Positions 55,422 through 64,000 of a DNA stretch of 64,000 nt are shown one piece after another. The position numbers and the translations under genes were made by a program. The notes beneath the pieces were generated by a model, which had not been told where the DNA came from, did no database searches, and saw only the letters and a program-made list of their open reading frames with translations. This DNA is from Alcanivoracaceae bacterium (GTDB taxonomy: Bacteria; Pseudomonadota; Gammaproteobacteria; Pseudomonadales; Alcanivoracaceae): contig JARGPU010000001.1 in the NCBI GenBank assembly GCA_029210325.1, forward strand, positions 630,126-694,125, read 5' to 3'. How positions within the stretch are numbered: the first letter of the stretch is position 1; the number at the start of each line of letters is the position of its first letter.

Positions 55422-55946
55422 TTACCAGGACAGTTCATCAATGGTGTGGCTCTGGTTGGTATAGACGCAGATGTCGCCGGCAATGCTAAGACTCTTCTCG
55501 ACAATTTCCCGGGCGCTGAGATCGGTGTTTTCCAGCAATGCACGGGCAGCAGATTGGGCATAGGGTCCACCTGAGCCGATGGCGATTAAATCCATTTCTG
55601 GCTCAATCACATCACCATTGCCGGTAATGATCAGTGAATGTTCTTTGTCAGCCACTGCAAGCAGGGCCTCGAGGCGGCGCAGTGCGCGGTCGGTACGCCA
55701 GTCTTTGGCCATCTCTACCGCAGCACGGACTAGCTGCCCCTGATGTTTCTCCAACTGCGACTCAAAGCGTTCGAATAGGGTAAAAGCATCGGCGGTACCG
55801 CCCGCAAAGCCGGCAATCACCTTGTTATGAAACAGTCGGCGCACCTTACGGGCATTGCCCTTCATGACGGTATTGCCGAGGGAAACCTGACCGTCACCAC
55901 CAATAACAACACTGTTGCCACGGCGGACGGAGACGATGGTAGTCAC
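55422..55946 (-). CDS. hslV: ATP-dependent protease peptidase subunit HslV
   Basis: Proteasome-like threonine peptidase forming the HslUV core. 174 residues beginning with GTG 55946, after AAGGAG. The catalytic Thr is the second residue and becomes N-terminal after Met removal ([20 protein letters not shown]). Lys in [11 protein letters not shown] and the [17 protein letters not shown] helix are typical. Operon hslV-hslU under a sigma-32-like promoter at 55995-56020. Confidence 0.98.
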   Translation of the reverse strand: MTTIVSVRRGNSVVIGGDGQVSLGNTVMKGNARKVRRLFHNKVIAGFAGGTADAFTLFERFESQLEKHQGQLVRAAVEMAKDWRTDRALRRLEALLAVADKEHSLIITGNGDVIEPEMDLIAIGSGGPYAQSAARALLENTDLSAREIVEKSLSIAGDICVYTNQSHTIDELSW

Positions 55947-55994
55947 AGGCGGACTCCTTGCGGTGAAAAGGTAAATGGACGCGTCAGATGGGAC

Positions 55995-56020
55995 ATGGGG
56001 ACGTCGGCAAGAGTTTCAAG
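55995..56020 (-). promoter_or_regulatory. sigma-32 (heat-shock) promoter of hslVU
   Basis: On the minus strand CTTGAA (56020-56015), 14-nt spacer, CCCCAT (56000-55995): a full match to the sigma-32 consensus, 49 bases before the hslV start. Confidence 0.9.
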
Positions 56021-56082
56021 ACTTGCGCTTACATTGTGCCTGTGGGTGTCTCGACGGGCTGTGCCGCTCCGCTATCAGCCGA

Positions 56083-56697
56083 TTAGTCAGTTTTGGCCCG
56101 AATCGCCAAGGTCTCAATTCCCGCCGAGGCCAGCTTGTCCTGCGCTCGATGGGCCGCATTGGCATTATCGAATGGCCCCACCATGACTCGATACCAGGTA
56201 TCACCATTATCCATCGATACTGGCTGCACCCGGGCACTCAGGCCATGCAGGATTAGCTCGCCACGGCGTCGGTCGGCATCGTTGTTGCGACGAAAGCTGC
56301 CAGCCTGCAGCAGGTATTGTTCCTGACGCGAGACCGCTGTCTGGGTGTTTTCGCTGGTGTTAGTGCTGCCCGTTTCTGTTTCCTGATTGCGCCGCGCAGG
56401 CGCGGGATCGTCTTCACCTTTGGGAATGATCACTTCCATCTTGGGCAGCACGGCATAGAAATCAAACCGTGGACCGGTCTGCTTCACCTCGGGCTCTTCT
56501 GCTGCCGCAACGTTTTCTGTTTGACCTGCCATGTCCGGCGCGTCGGCTCGCATGGTGGCGAGGTGATAAAGGAACATAACAAAGGCGCCACAAACGACAC
56601 CGCTAAACGCCCACACCCAGCCGGGCACCTGGCGCTCAGGCTTTCTGTTGCGGTTACGGCTGGGGCTGGCTCCTCGGGATGCCGGTTTGCGTGCCAT
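56083..56697 (-). CDS. SPOR-domain protein (FtsN/DedD-like)
   Basis: 204 residues: basic cytosolic start (RKPASRGASPSRNRNRKPER), one transmembrane helix (VWAFSGVVCGAFVMFLYHL), a Glu/Pro/Thr-rich linker and a C-terminal SPOR domain (about 125-200; YLLQAGSFRRNNDADRRRGE, WYRVMVGPFDNANAAHRAQD) that binds denuded septal glycan. Division-associated role inferred. Its ATG overlaps the argS stop (TAATG), the argS-SPOR order being common in pseudomonads. Confidence 0.9.
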   Translation of the reverse strand: MARKPASRGASPSRNRNRKPERQVPGWVWAFSGVVCGAFVMFLYHLATMRADAPDMAGQTENVAAAEEPEVKQTGPRFDFYAVLPKMEVIIPKGEDDPAPARRNQETETGSTNTSENTQTAVSRQEQYLLQAGSFRRNNDADRRRGELILHGLSARVQPVSMDNGDTWYRVMVGPFDNANAAHRAQDKLASAGIETLAIRAKTD

Positions 56698-58436
56698 TAC
56701 ATACGCTCCAGAGTGTTGATGCCCAAAAGATTCAGACCTTGCTCCAGGGTGCGCCCCGTTAACGCGGCAAGACACAGCCGACTTTGTTTGACGGAGGCAT
56801 CATCGGCATTTAGTACCGGGCAGTTTTCATAGAAAGAAGAGAACAGCCCGGCGAGTTCATACAGGTAGCTGCACAGCATGTGCGGCAGGCCCTTATCGAC
56901 CACCTGATTCAATACTTCTGCAAACTGCACCAGGTGATTGCCAAGGGCGATTTCCTGTTCGGTTTGCGGATCAATGCTGCCCTGCAGTTCATCGCTGTTC
57001 AGCTGCGCCTTGCGGAAGATGCTGGCAATACGCGTCCAGGCATACATCAAGTAGGGGGCGGTGTTGCCATCAAAGCTAAGCATCTGATCAAAGTTGAAGA
57101 TGTAATCGCTCTGTCGGCTTTTTGACAGGTCTGCATATTTTACTGCGCCAATGCCGACCTGGCGGGCGATGTCTTCCAGGGTGGATTGATCCAGTTGTGG
57201 ATTTTTTGCTTTTACCAGAGCAAGAGCACGCTGCTCTGCTTCGTTGAGCAGGTCAATAAGTTTTACCGTGCCGCCGTCGCGCGTTTTGAAAGGTTTTCCG
57301 TCCGGGCCGTTCATGGTGCCAAATCCCATGTGCGCCAGGTCGGTATCCATTCTGACAAAGCCTGCCCGCCGCGCCACTTCAAACACTTGTTGAAAATGCA
57401 GCGCCTGACGCTGATCCACAAAATACAACATGCGATTGGCGTCGAATTCTTTCTGTCGATAGCGTAGTGCAGCGAGATCACTGGTGGCATACAGGAAGCC
57501 GCCGTCCTTCTTTTGCACAATTACCGGTAGTGGGTCGCCATTCTTATTGCGGAACTGTTCAAGAAACACGCAGGAGGCACCCTCGCTTTCGCTCAGCAGG
57601 CCTTTCTGCTTGAGCTCAACAACGACTTCTGCCAGCAGGGGGTTATAGGCGCTTTCACCGCGCACATCTGCATGGCTCAGACTGACGCCAAGACGCTCAT
57701 AAACTTCAAAGCAATGGCTCAGGGAAATTTCGTTGAAGCGCTTCCATAGTGCCAGGCAGTCCGCATCGCCGGATTGTAGTTTGACCACTAAAGCGCGGGC
57801 GCGATTGGCGAAGTCTTCGGATGCATCAAAGCGCTTTTTCGCGTCCCGGTAAAAGGCTTCCAGGTCTGACAGTTGTTGACCGGCATCGCCGGGTAACTCT
57901 TCAAATAACGCCAGCAGCATGCCGAACTGGGTGCCCCAGTCGCCGACATGGTTTTGCCGCACCACACGATGGCCGAGAAACTCAAGCGTGCGCGCTACCG
58001 CGTCACCGATGATAGTGGAGCGCAAGTGGCCGACATGCATTTCCTTGGCCAGGTTCGGGCCAGAGTAGTCGACCACCACGGTTTGTGCGGGATGGGCTGG
58101 GGCAACGCCAAGACGGCTATCTGTCAGGGCACTGCTCAGTTGGCGACCAAGCAGGTCGTCGGCCTGAAAGAAATTGATAAAGCCGGGGCCGGCAATTTCC
58201 GTGCGGCTGATGCTGGTATCTGCTGGCAGGCTGGCGATCAATAGCTCTGCCAGTTCACGCGGCTTCTTCTGAGCTGGCTTGGCCAGCATCAGGGCCAGAT
58301 TGGTAGCATAATCGCCGTGGCTGCGGTCTTTGGTACGATCAACCTGCGGCGTTACGGTGACATCGGCTGGCAGGGTGCCATTGGCTTTCAGAGCGACCAT
58401 GGCTTGATCAAGTAACTGGATAATGCGGTCTTTCAT
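56697..58436 (-). CDS. argS: arginyl-tRNA synthetase
   Basis: Class I synthetase of 579 residues from ATG 58436. The N-terminal Add-1 tRNA-binding domain is followed by the HIGH-type motif in [15 protein letters not shown], and [18 protein letters not shown] residues (written [14 protein letters not shown]) stand near the degenerate KMSKS position. The DALR anticodon-binding domain ends with [17 protein letters not shown]. Between priA and the SPOR gene on the minus strand. Confidence 0.97.
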   Translation of the reverse strand: MKDRIIQLLDQAMVALKANGTLPADVTVTPQVDRTKDRSHGDYATNLALMLAKPAQKKPRELAELLIASLPADTSISRTEIAGPGFINFFQADDLLGRQLSSALTDSRLGVAPAHPAQTVVVDYSGPNLAKEMHVGHLRSTIIGDAVARTLEFLGHRVVRQNHVGDWGTQFGMLLALFEELPGDAGQQLSDLEAFYRDAKKRFDASEDFANRARALVVKLQSGDADCLALWKRFNEISLSHCFEVYERLGVSLSHADVRGESAYNPLLAEVVVELKQKGLLSESEGASCVFLEQFRNKNGDPLPVIVQKKDGGFLYATSDLAALRYRQKEFDANRMLYFVDQRQALHFQQVFEVARRAGFVRMDTDLAHMGFGTMNGPDGKPFKTRDGGTVKLIDLLNEAEQRALALVKAKNPQLDQSTLEDIARQVGIGAVKYADLSKSRQSDYIFNFDQMLSFDGNTAPYLMYAWTRIASIFRKAQLNSDELQGSIDPQTEQEIALGNHLVQFAEVLNQVVDKGLPHMLCSYLYELAGLFSSFYENCPVLNADDASVKQSRLCLAALTGRTLEQGLNLLGINTLERM

Positions 58437-58480
58437 TGATAGTCCGAAACACGGCAGATAATGGCCGGCGATTGTAAGGC

Positions 58481-58507
58481 AAAGCCGGCAGATTTTCCTG
58501 CCGGCGC
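58481..58507 (-). terminator. possible weak terminator after priA
   Basis: GCCGGCAG (58484-58491) and CTGCCGGC (58498-58505) form an 8-bp stem with a 6-base loop in the 80 bases between priA and argS. On the minus strand only TTT follows, so termination would be partial. Confidence 0.4.
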
Positions 58508-58516
58508 TAGAGAGAC

Positions 58517-60718
58517 TTAAAGAAGATCTACCGGGTCCACGTCGAGGTGCCAGCGACATTTACGCGCTAGTGGGTGACTGTCGAGGCGGGCCAGCAGCAC
58601 ATCAATGGCGCGGTGCAGTGGTGGCCGGTCCGCGCCAAGCAGCAACAGCTGACTGCGGAAGCGGCCTTGGCGGCGCTCAATGGGTGCTGGAATGGGGCCG
58701 AGCAGTTGAACTCCCTCGGGCAGTCCTTCCAGCTGGGCTATATCTCCAAGCAGGGCCATGCCCTGATCGATTTTTGCTGCTTCCACCCGGATTAGTGCCA
58801 GGTGGCCGAACGGCGGCAGGCCTATTTCGCGGCGCTCACCAAGCAGGGCATCGGCCAGCTTGTTGTAATCGCCAGCCAGTAGAATGTGTAGCAATGGGTG
58901 TTCAGGGTGGCGGCTTTGAATCAGTACCCGCCCAGCGACCTGCTCCCGGCCAGTGCGACCGGCAACCTGGAGGATCAGCTGTCCGGCATGCTCCGGACCA
59001 CGGAAGTCGGAGCTTAGAAAGCCACCATCGGCGTCGAGGATCACTGCCAATGTCAGGTTGGGAAAGTGGTGGCCCTTGGCCAACATCTGGGTGCCCACCA
59101 AAATGGCCGGGGCGCCGCTGTGGGCCTTTTTCAGGGCCGCATCCAGACTGCCCTTGCGCCGGGTGCTGTCGCGATCGACGCGGATGATGTTGCAGTCTGG
59201 CAGTCGGGCCTTGAGCAGTTCTTCCAGCTTTTCTGTGCCGCTGCCGGCATCGCCCAGATTGCTTGAGCCGCAACCCGGGCAGTGCCGGGGGATACGTTGC
59301 TGGGCACCGCAGTGGTGACAGGTCAGCCGGTTGTCGCTCTTGTGCCAGGTCATATGCACGCTGCAGTGGCGGCATTCGGCTTCCCAGCCGCAGTCGTGAC
59401 AATGGATCAGTGGCGAGTAGCCGCGGCGGTTCAGGAACACCAGCGCCTGTTGCTTGTTGTTCAGGGTTTCTTCAATGGCTTTCAGGCTATTGGGGCTAAT
59501 GGGCTCCCGTCCTGACAGGCTGCGACAATCCTCCAGCAACAGCGTTGGTGGCACCGCATTGCCGGCTCGCTCGCTGAGCTTCAGGTGGCGGTAGCGGCCG
59601 GCACGGGCCAGTTGCAGGGTTTCCAGTGCCGGTGTGGCGCTGCCCAGAACTACCGGGATGTCGAGCAGTCGGGCGCGCCACACGGCAAGGTCGCGGGCCG
59701 AGTAGCGCAGGCCGTCCTGTTGTTTCAGGGAGCCATCGTGCGCCTCGTCGACAATAATCATGCCGGGCTGCAGTAACGGCGTAAAAATGGCCGAGCGGGT
59801 GCCCAGAATAATGCCCGCTTCACCCCGGCGGGCGCGCAGCCAGCCATGCAATCGCTCGCGGTCGGTCAGGCCAGAGTGCAGGCTGATCACAGGTACGTTG
59901 AAACGCTTTTCAAACCGCCGCACGGTCTGTGGAGTCAGGCCGATCTCCGGCACCAGCACCAGAATCTGTTTCTTTTCCGCCAGTAGCGGCGCCATGGCTT
60001 GTAGATAGACTTCGGTTTTACCGCTGCCGGTGATGCCATCCAGTAAAAACGGGGTAAAGCCATTAGCCCCTTGAATCGCCTTGATGGCGGCCAGCTGCTC
60101 GGTGCCCGGGATGGGCGGTACTTCGGCCATCAGGCTGCGCGGAGCCGGCCCCTTGGATTCCACTTCGCGCAGTACCACCCAGCCCTTTTTTTCCAGAGAG
60201 GTCAGTGCAGTACGCTGAATGTCCAGACCAGCGAGCATGTCAGCTGGCAGCCCGGCGGGGTGTTGTTGTAGTAGTTCCAGTGCCTGTTGTTGTCGCGGGG
60301 CCCGGGTGAGCGCCGAAGGCTCGGCAAAGCGACCCTGGGCGGTCAGTTGCCACTCCAGTCGGCCGGGTAGCAGGGCCTCGTTACCCTGACGTAGCAGTAC
60401 TGGCAGCATGGTGGCGACAACATCGCCGATGGGATGGTGATAGTAGCTGGCGGCGTGGTCACACAGCGCCATCAGGTCCTCATCAAGCAGCGGTTGCTGG
60501 TCGATGATCCGGCGGATGGGCTTGAGTTTGCTGTTCTCCACTTCGCTTTGCTGATGCCCCCAGACCACGCCGATCAGTACCCGATTGCCGAAGGGTACCT
60601 CGCAGCGGCAGCCAGGTGCGGGCAGGTCGCCGCCTTTGCCGGGCAGATAGTCAAACAGCTGGCGTAGCGGCGCCGGTACGGCAACCTTAAGCACCAGAGT
60701 GGACGGGGAAGGGGGCAT
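58517..60718 (-). CDS. priA: primosomal replication restart helicase PriA
   Basis: Reloads the replisome at stalled forks. 733 residues from ATG 60718. N-terminal 3'-end-binding domain ([16 protein letters not shown]), winged helix, helicase core with Walker [20 protein letters not shown] box [16 protein letters not shown], and the zinc-binding module with paired Cys motifs ([30 protein letters not shown]). [15 protein letters not shown] is motif VI. Divergent from rpmE. Confidence 0.97.
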   Translation of the reverse strand: MPPSPSTLVLKVAVPAPLRQLFDYLPGKGGDLPAPGCRCEVPFGNRVLIGVVWGHQQSEVENSKLKPIRRIIDQQPLLDEDLMALCDHAASYYHHPIGDVVATMLPVLLRQGNEALLPGRLEWQLTAQGRFAEPSALTRAPRQQQALELLQQHPAGLPADMLAGLDIQRTALTSLEKKGWVVLREVESKGPAPRSLMAEVPPIPGTEQLAAIKAIQGANGFTPFLLDGITGSGKTEVYLQAMAPLLAEKKQILVLVPEIGLTPQTVRRFEKRFNVPVISLHSGLTDRERLHGWLRARRGEAGIILGTRSAIFTPLLQPGMIIVDEAHDGSLKQQDGLRYSARDLAVWRARLLDIPVVLGSATPALETLQLARAGRYRHLKLSERAGNAVPPTLLLEDCRSLSGREPISPNSLKAIEETLNNKQQALVFLNRRGYSPLIHCHDCGWEAECRHCSVHMTWHKSDNRLTCHHCGAQQRIPRHCPGCGSSNLGDAGSGTEKLEELLKARLPDCNIIRVDRDSTRRKGSLDAALKKAHSGAPAILVGTQMLAKGHHFPNLTLAVILDADGGFLSSDFRGPEHAGQLILQVAGRTGREQVAGRVLIQSRHPEHPLLHILLAGDYNKLADALLGERREIGLPPFGHLALIRVEAAKIDQGMALLGDIAQLEGLPEGVQLLGPIPAPIERRQGRFRSQLLLLGADRPPLHRAIDVLLARLDSHPLARKCRWHLDVDPVDLL

Positions 60719-60765
60719 CAATGGCTCTCGGCAACAGATAAAGGCAGGATTGTCGCCTGCCCTGC

Positions 60766-60793
60766 TTGCGTCGCCAAGACAAGCTGGTATGAT
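60766..60793 (+). promoter_or_regulatory. candidate promoter of rpmE
   Basis: TTGCGT (60766-60771), 16-base spacer, TATGAT (60788-60793), about 80 bases before the rpmE start. The leader that follows could hold an L31-type control structure, but I cannot see one with confidence. Confidence 0.5.
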
Positions 60794-60875
60794 TCGCGCT
60801 CAAATTTGCCCGGCGCAAGCCGATAGTGTGGTGCCCGAAAACGGTTTCGGGTAGCGACACGCCAGGAGTCGAGTC

Positions 60876-61097
60876 ATGAAAGCAGATATCCATCCCGAAT
60901 ACAAAGACGTCACCATTACCTGCTCTTGCGGCAATGTCATCAAGACCCGCTCGACCCGCGGTGATGATTTTCTGGTCGACGTTTGCTCCGCTTGCCACCC
61001 GTTCTATACCGGCAGCCAGAAGGTTTCCGATACCGGTGGCCAGATCGACAAGTTCAAGCAGCGTTTCGGCGCTATCGGGTCACGCAAGAAATCCTGA
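60876..61097 (+). CDS. rpmE: 50S ribosomal protein L31, zinc-binding form
   Basis: 73 residues: [20 protein letters not shown], with Cys16, Cys18, Cys37 and Cys40 (CSC and CSAC) forming the zinc ribbon, so this is the C+ form that is swapped for a Cys-less paralogue under zinc limitation in many bacteria. Ends GSRKKS. Preceded by CAGGAG. Single gene with its own terminator; standard position divergent from priA. Confidence 0.98.
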   Translation: MKADIHPEYKDVTITCSCGNVIKTRSTRGDDFLVDVCSACHPFYTGSQKVSDTGGQIDKFKQRFGAIGSRKKS

Positions 61098-61122
61098 TCT
61101 GGTTAGGTCTGGTGACTCAAGC

Positions 61123-61147
61123 GAAAAGCACCCGCAGGGTGCTTTTT
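61123..61147 (+). terminator. terminator of rpmE
   Basis: AAAAGCACCC GC AGGGTGCTTTTT: 7-bp stem AGCACCC/GGGTGCT with U-run, 25 bases after the rpmE stop. Confidence 0.92.
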
Positions 61148-61281
61148 GCGTTTAACCGGGCGCCAGAAACAGTCTGTATAGCATGGCCGGCATTGGTGCC
61201 GGTGTTTTCCGGCAGGCAGCCGGGCAGCCAAGGCTCAGGCCAAGGTTTGGGCAGATCAAGCAGGTCTAAGAGAGGCAAGTC

Positions 61282-62553
61282 ATGTCTGATGAATTGAAAC
61301 AGGCGGCACTGGAATATCACGCTAAACCCCGCCCGGGGAAAATTAGCGTGGAAGTGACCAAGCCCGCCGCCACCATGCGTGACCTGTCTCTTGCTTATAG
61401 TCCGGGTGTTGCCGCGCCGGTACGGGAAATTGCTCGCGAGCCAGAGCTGGCCTATCGCTACACCTCGAAAGGTAATCTGGTGGCAGTGATAAGTGATGGC
61501 ACCGCTATTCTTGGTCTGGGCGATCTTGGCGCGTTGGCTTCCAAGCCAGTCATGGAAGGGAAAGGTATTCTGTTCAAGCTGTTTGCCGGAATCGACGTAT
61601 TCGATATTGAAATGGAAGCCGAGTCTACGCAGGCCTTTATTGAGACCGTGGTACGCATCCACAAAACCTTTGGCGGCATCAACCTTGAAGATATCAAGGC
61701 GCCGGAGTGTTTCGAAATCGAGCGCACTCTGAAAGAGCGCTGCAGCATTCCGGTGTTCCATGACGATCAGCATGGCACCGCAATTGTGGTGGCAGCAGGC
61801 CTCGTTAATGCTCTGCGCATTCAGCAGAAAAAGATTGAAGATATTCGCGTTGTTTGTGTTGGCGCTGGTGCCGCCGGTGTGGCGTCGATCAAGCTGCTGA
61901 TAGAGATGGGCGCGCGCAAGGAAAATATTCTGGTGCTGGATCGCAAGGGGGTAATTCATTCCCGCCGTAACGATCTGACCCAGTTCAAGGCCGCCTTTGC
62001 CAATGATACTGACAAGCGCACTTTAGACGACGCAATTGATGGCGCGGATGTGTTTATCGGTGTATCCGGGGCCGATATGCTGACTCAGGATATGGTGCTG
62101 AAAATGGCGCCGAAGCCGATTATTTTTGCACTGGCTAATCCGGATCCGGAAATTCGCCCGGAGTTGGCCCGCGCGGTTCGCCCGGATGCGATTATTGCTA
62201 CCGGCCGCTCCGACTATCCTAATCAGGTTAACAATGTACTGGGCTTTCCCTATATCTTCCGCGGCGCGCTGGATGTAAGGGCCCGTGCGATTAATGAAGA
62301 GATGAAGATTGCTGCTGTGCACGCTATTGCTGCGCTGGTTCACGAACCGGTTCCGCAGGTGGTACTGGATGCATATGGTGGTGAAGCCTTGTCGTTTGGT
62401 CCGGAGTACATTATTCCGAAGCCGACGGATCCGCGCCTGCTTGGTATTGTTTCTGCAGCTGTGGCCAGAGCGGCGGTTGACTCAGGTGTGGCAGGTAAGG
62501 GTTATCCAGCCCACTACCCGCTGAGTACAGTCGATGATGTTTTTCCTAAGTAG
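61282..62553 (+). CDS. NAD(P)-dependent malic enzyme, short form
   Basis: Oxidative decarboxylation of malate to pyruvate. 423 residues, the short bacterial form without the phosphotransacetylase-like extension of MaeB. Landmarks are LSLAYSPGVAAPVREI, the metal/substrate site NLEDIKAPECFEIE and PVFHDDQHGTAIV, and the Rossmann motif VVCVGAGAAGVASIKLL; NPDPEIRP follows. Coenzyme preference cannot be read with confidence. Preceded by GAGAGGC; ends at a long terminator. Confidence 0.95.
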   Translation: MSDELKQAALEYHAKPRPGKISVEVTKPAATMRDLSLAYSPGVAAPVREIAREPELAYRYTSKGNLVAVISDGTAILGLGDLGALASKPVMEGKGILFKLFAGIDVFDIEMEAESTQAFIETVVRIHKTFGGINLEDIKAPECFEIERTLKERCSIPVFHDDQHGTAIVVAAGLVNALRIQQKKIEDIRVVCVGAGAAGVASIKLLIEMGARKENILVLDRKGVIHSRRNDLTQFKAAFANDTDKRTLDDAIDGADVFIGVSGADMLTQDMVLKMAPKPIIFALANPDPEIRPELARAVRPDAIIATGRSDYPNQVNNVLGFPYIFRGALDVRARAINEEMKIAAVHAIAALVHEPVPQVVLDAYGGEALSFGPEYIIPKPTDPRLLGIVSAAVARAAVDSGVAGKGYPAHYPLSTVDDVFPK

Positions 62554-62559
62554 TATTTA

Positions 62560-62603
62560 AGAGAAATAAAAAAGGCCGGTTATCCGGCCTTTTTTATTTC
62601 TCT
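62560..62603. terminator. long bidirectional terminator
   Basis: Arms 62560-62579 and 62584-62603 are perfect 20-base complements (AGAGAAATAAAAAAGGCCGG on the left) around TTAT. The GC core GGCCGG/CCGGCC with A-run and T-run serves both the malic enzyme gene and the convergent penicillin-binding protein gene. Confidence 0.96.
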
Positions 62604-62618
62604 TACTTGGCAACAGAG

Positions 62619-64000
62619 TCAGAACAGGTGCTCTGGTTCATCTTGCACATCGTCGTGGATGGACTCAGATGGGCTGCTGCTGTCCTGCTCTGGCACGGTG
62701 CCTTCAATAAAGTATTCAAAGATGGCGCCTGCATCGCCAGGGCGAGCCAGTTTGCCGCTGGAGGGGTTGATTCGAGCGGTAACAATGCCTGCGGGCTGGG
62801 GTTGTTGTTGGTCCTCTACACCCTGCAGTGCGCTGGTCATATAGTCCATCCAGATTGGCAGTGCAGCCCTGCCACCATATTCGCCGCGGCCAAGGGATGT
62901 TGGTTCGTCGAAGCCCACCCAGACTGCGGCCACCAGTGCAGGTGAGTAGCCAACGAACCAGGCGTCAACCTGATCGTTGGTGGTACCGGTTTTACCGGCG
63001 AGATCGCGCCGGCCCAGCTGGCTCACCCGGTAGGCGGTGCCACGCCGCACCACGTCTTTCAGCATGGAGTCCATCAGCCAGATATAGCGAGCATCCACCG
63101 CGCGCTGAACTTGGATGGGCTCAGGGGGCGGCAATACAGTTTGCTCGCTGATCAATTCTGCATCGGTGGCGATGGGCGGCTCTGGCTCTGTTGTTTCTGT
63201 TATCTCCGTCGCCTCGGCTGATTCTATTGGGCATTCGGGTTCGCACAGCACGACCTCAGGTGCGAGCCACAAGGTGGTGTTCTGGTTGTCGTCGATTCGC
63301 TGTATGAACCAGGGCTCAACGCGGAAGCCGCTATTGGCAAAGACGCTGTACCCGGTTGCCATTTCCATGGGGGTCAGCGCGGCACTGCCCAGCGCCAGAG
63401 AAAGGTCACGTTGGAATCGCTCGGTGGGCAGACCGAACTCCTTCAAGGTGGCCACGGTATTGCTGATCCCGGTTTGCTGTAGCAGACGAATTGATACCAG
63501 ATTGAGAGAGCGGTACAGCGCCTCGCGGATACGGGTCGGACCATAAAAGCGGCTGCTTGCGCCGGTGGGGCGCCAGGCTGTTTCTAGTGCCGAGTCTTCA
63601 AAAACGATTGGGGCGTCATTGATCAGGGATGCCGTGGTTAGGCCATTGCTGAGTCCGGCCGTATAGATGAACGGCTTGAGCGCGGAGCCTGCTTGACGCT
63701 GCCCTTGGAGAACACGATTGAAATTTGATTGGTTGAAGCTGAAACCGCCGGCCAGCGAGCGTATTGCTCCGGTCTTGGGTTCAAGGGCTACCAATGCGCT
63801 TTGTGCGGCTGGAATCTGTGCCAGACGCCATTGGCTAGTTCCTTCAACAATGATCTCTCGCAGCCGCACCACGTCGCCGGCTTTGATGGCATCAGTTGTG
63901 CGCTTGAGCTCAGCGCCGACGGTGTCGACATCAATATAGCGCCGTGCCCACTGAATGTTTTCCCAGCTCAGCGTGAGCTGTTGGCCGTCGGCAAGAAGCG
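62619..64000 (-). CDS. mrcA: penicillin-binding protein 1A, C-terminal part (cut by window edge)
   Basis: Bifunctional murein synthase; the visible 459 residues cover the end of the OB/linker region and the transpeptidase domain. The frame is open to base 64000, so the glycosyltransferase half lies outside. Active-site motifs are SALK (Ser nucleophile in QRQAGSALKPFIY), SLN in YRSLNLVSIR and KTGT in DLAGKTGTTND. An insert rich in Glu/Thr/Pro (about 60 residues between GYSVFANSG and RYIWLMDSM) and an acidic tail ending EPEHLF are typical variable parts. Convergent with the malic enzyme gene. Confidence 0.95.
   Translation of the reverse strand, partial: LLADGQQLTLSWENIQWARRYIDVDTVGAELKRTTDAIKAGDVVRLREIIVEGTSQWRLAQIPAAQSALVALEPKTGAIRSLAGGFSFNQSNFNRVLQGQRQAGSALKPFIYTAGLSNGLTTASLINDAPIVFEDSALETAWRPTGASSRFYGPTRIREALYRSLNLVSIRLLQQTGISNTVATLKEFGLPTERFQRDLSLALGSAALTPMEMATGYSVFANSGFRVEPWFIQRIDDNQNTTLWLAPEVVLCEPECPIESAEATEITETTEPEPPIATDAELISEQTVLPPPEPIQVQRAVDARYIWLMDSMLKDVVRRGTAYRVSQLGRRDLAGKTGTTNDQVDAWFVGYSPALVAAVWVGFDEPTSLGRGEYGGRAALPIWMDYMTSALQGVEDQQQPQPAGIVTARINPSSGKLARPGDAGAIFEYFIEGTVPEQDSSSPSESIHDDVQDEPEHLF

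Overview
The window is a chromosomal stretch of a GC-rich gammaproteobacterium. Gene content and order (FFLEELY-ubiE-ubiJ-ubiB-hisE-tatABC, argS-SPOR-hslVU, glnA-ntrBC, a lipase with its foldase, an MpaB-type oxygenase, single-chain NifJ) fit a marine Oceanospirillales lineage. An Alcanivorax-like organism is my best guess. That is inference from gene content, not a database result. Almost all of the window is ordinary core genome with tight operons (TAATG, ATGA and GTGA overlaps). No rRNA, CRISPR array, intact transposon or prophage is visible; one tRNA (Phe) is present.

Layout. 1-427: end of an alpha/beta hydrolase. 428-3434: a short, visibly AT-richer accessory patch of broken or unrecognised genes: a small membrane protein gene with an internal stop, an orphan 3' end of a second lipase-foldase gene, a lipoprotein, a frameshifted gene whose true stop overlaps the start of a small membrane protein, and a decayed CopG/ParE-type toxin-antitoxin remnant. 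3435-5518: lipase foldase and secreted lipase. 5778-10092: DASS transporter, htpG with a heat-shock promoter, two long perfect inverted repeats, yggX and tRNA-Phe. 10114-15491: MpaB-type oxygenase divergent from an outer-membrane barrel, a lipoprotein and an MMPL/RND exporter. 15508-22618: amidase, mutY-asmA, an orphan 7TMR-DISM histidine kinase and a small GNAT. 22689-25514: hisBHAF. 25536-32408: cell-envelope genes (divergent polysaccharide deacetylase, ctpA, envC), rhodanese-grxC-secB, trmL and typA. 32605-35720: the retropepsin-like, 7TM-transglutaminase-like and ATP-grasp trio. 35968-40741: glnA, a DUF4124 gene and ntrBC, with recognisable NtrC sites and sigma-54 promoters. 40742-43884: lipoproteins, pip-dtd, and a hydrolase-fold protein without its nucleophile. 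43888-49281 (minus): FFLEELY, ubiE, ubiJ, ubiB, hisE, tatABC. 49378-54004: NifJ with its DHODH-like partner. 54072-60718: hslVU with a heat-shock promoter, SPOR protein, argS and priA. 60876-62553: rpmE and malic enzyme. 62619-64000: 3' part of a PBP1a gene.

Regulation that can be read directly: two sigma-32-type promoters (htpG, hslVU) with the same 14-nt spacer; tandem NtrC sites plus a near-consensus sigma-54 promoter before glnA; and an NtrC site plus a sigma-54 promoter that would give ntrBC an almost leaderless transcript. Unusual points are the apparent absence of hisI from its usual place between ubiB and hisE, and the gene-end displacement signature around the accessory patch. I found no clear new multi-gene defence or metabolic system. 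The best leads are the accessory patch, the paired long-palindrome elements, and the MpaB oxygenase/barrel/lipoprotein/MMPL cluster.
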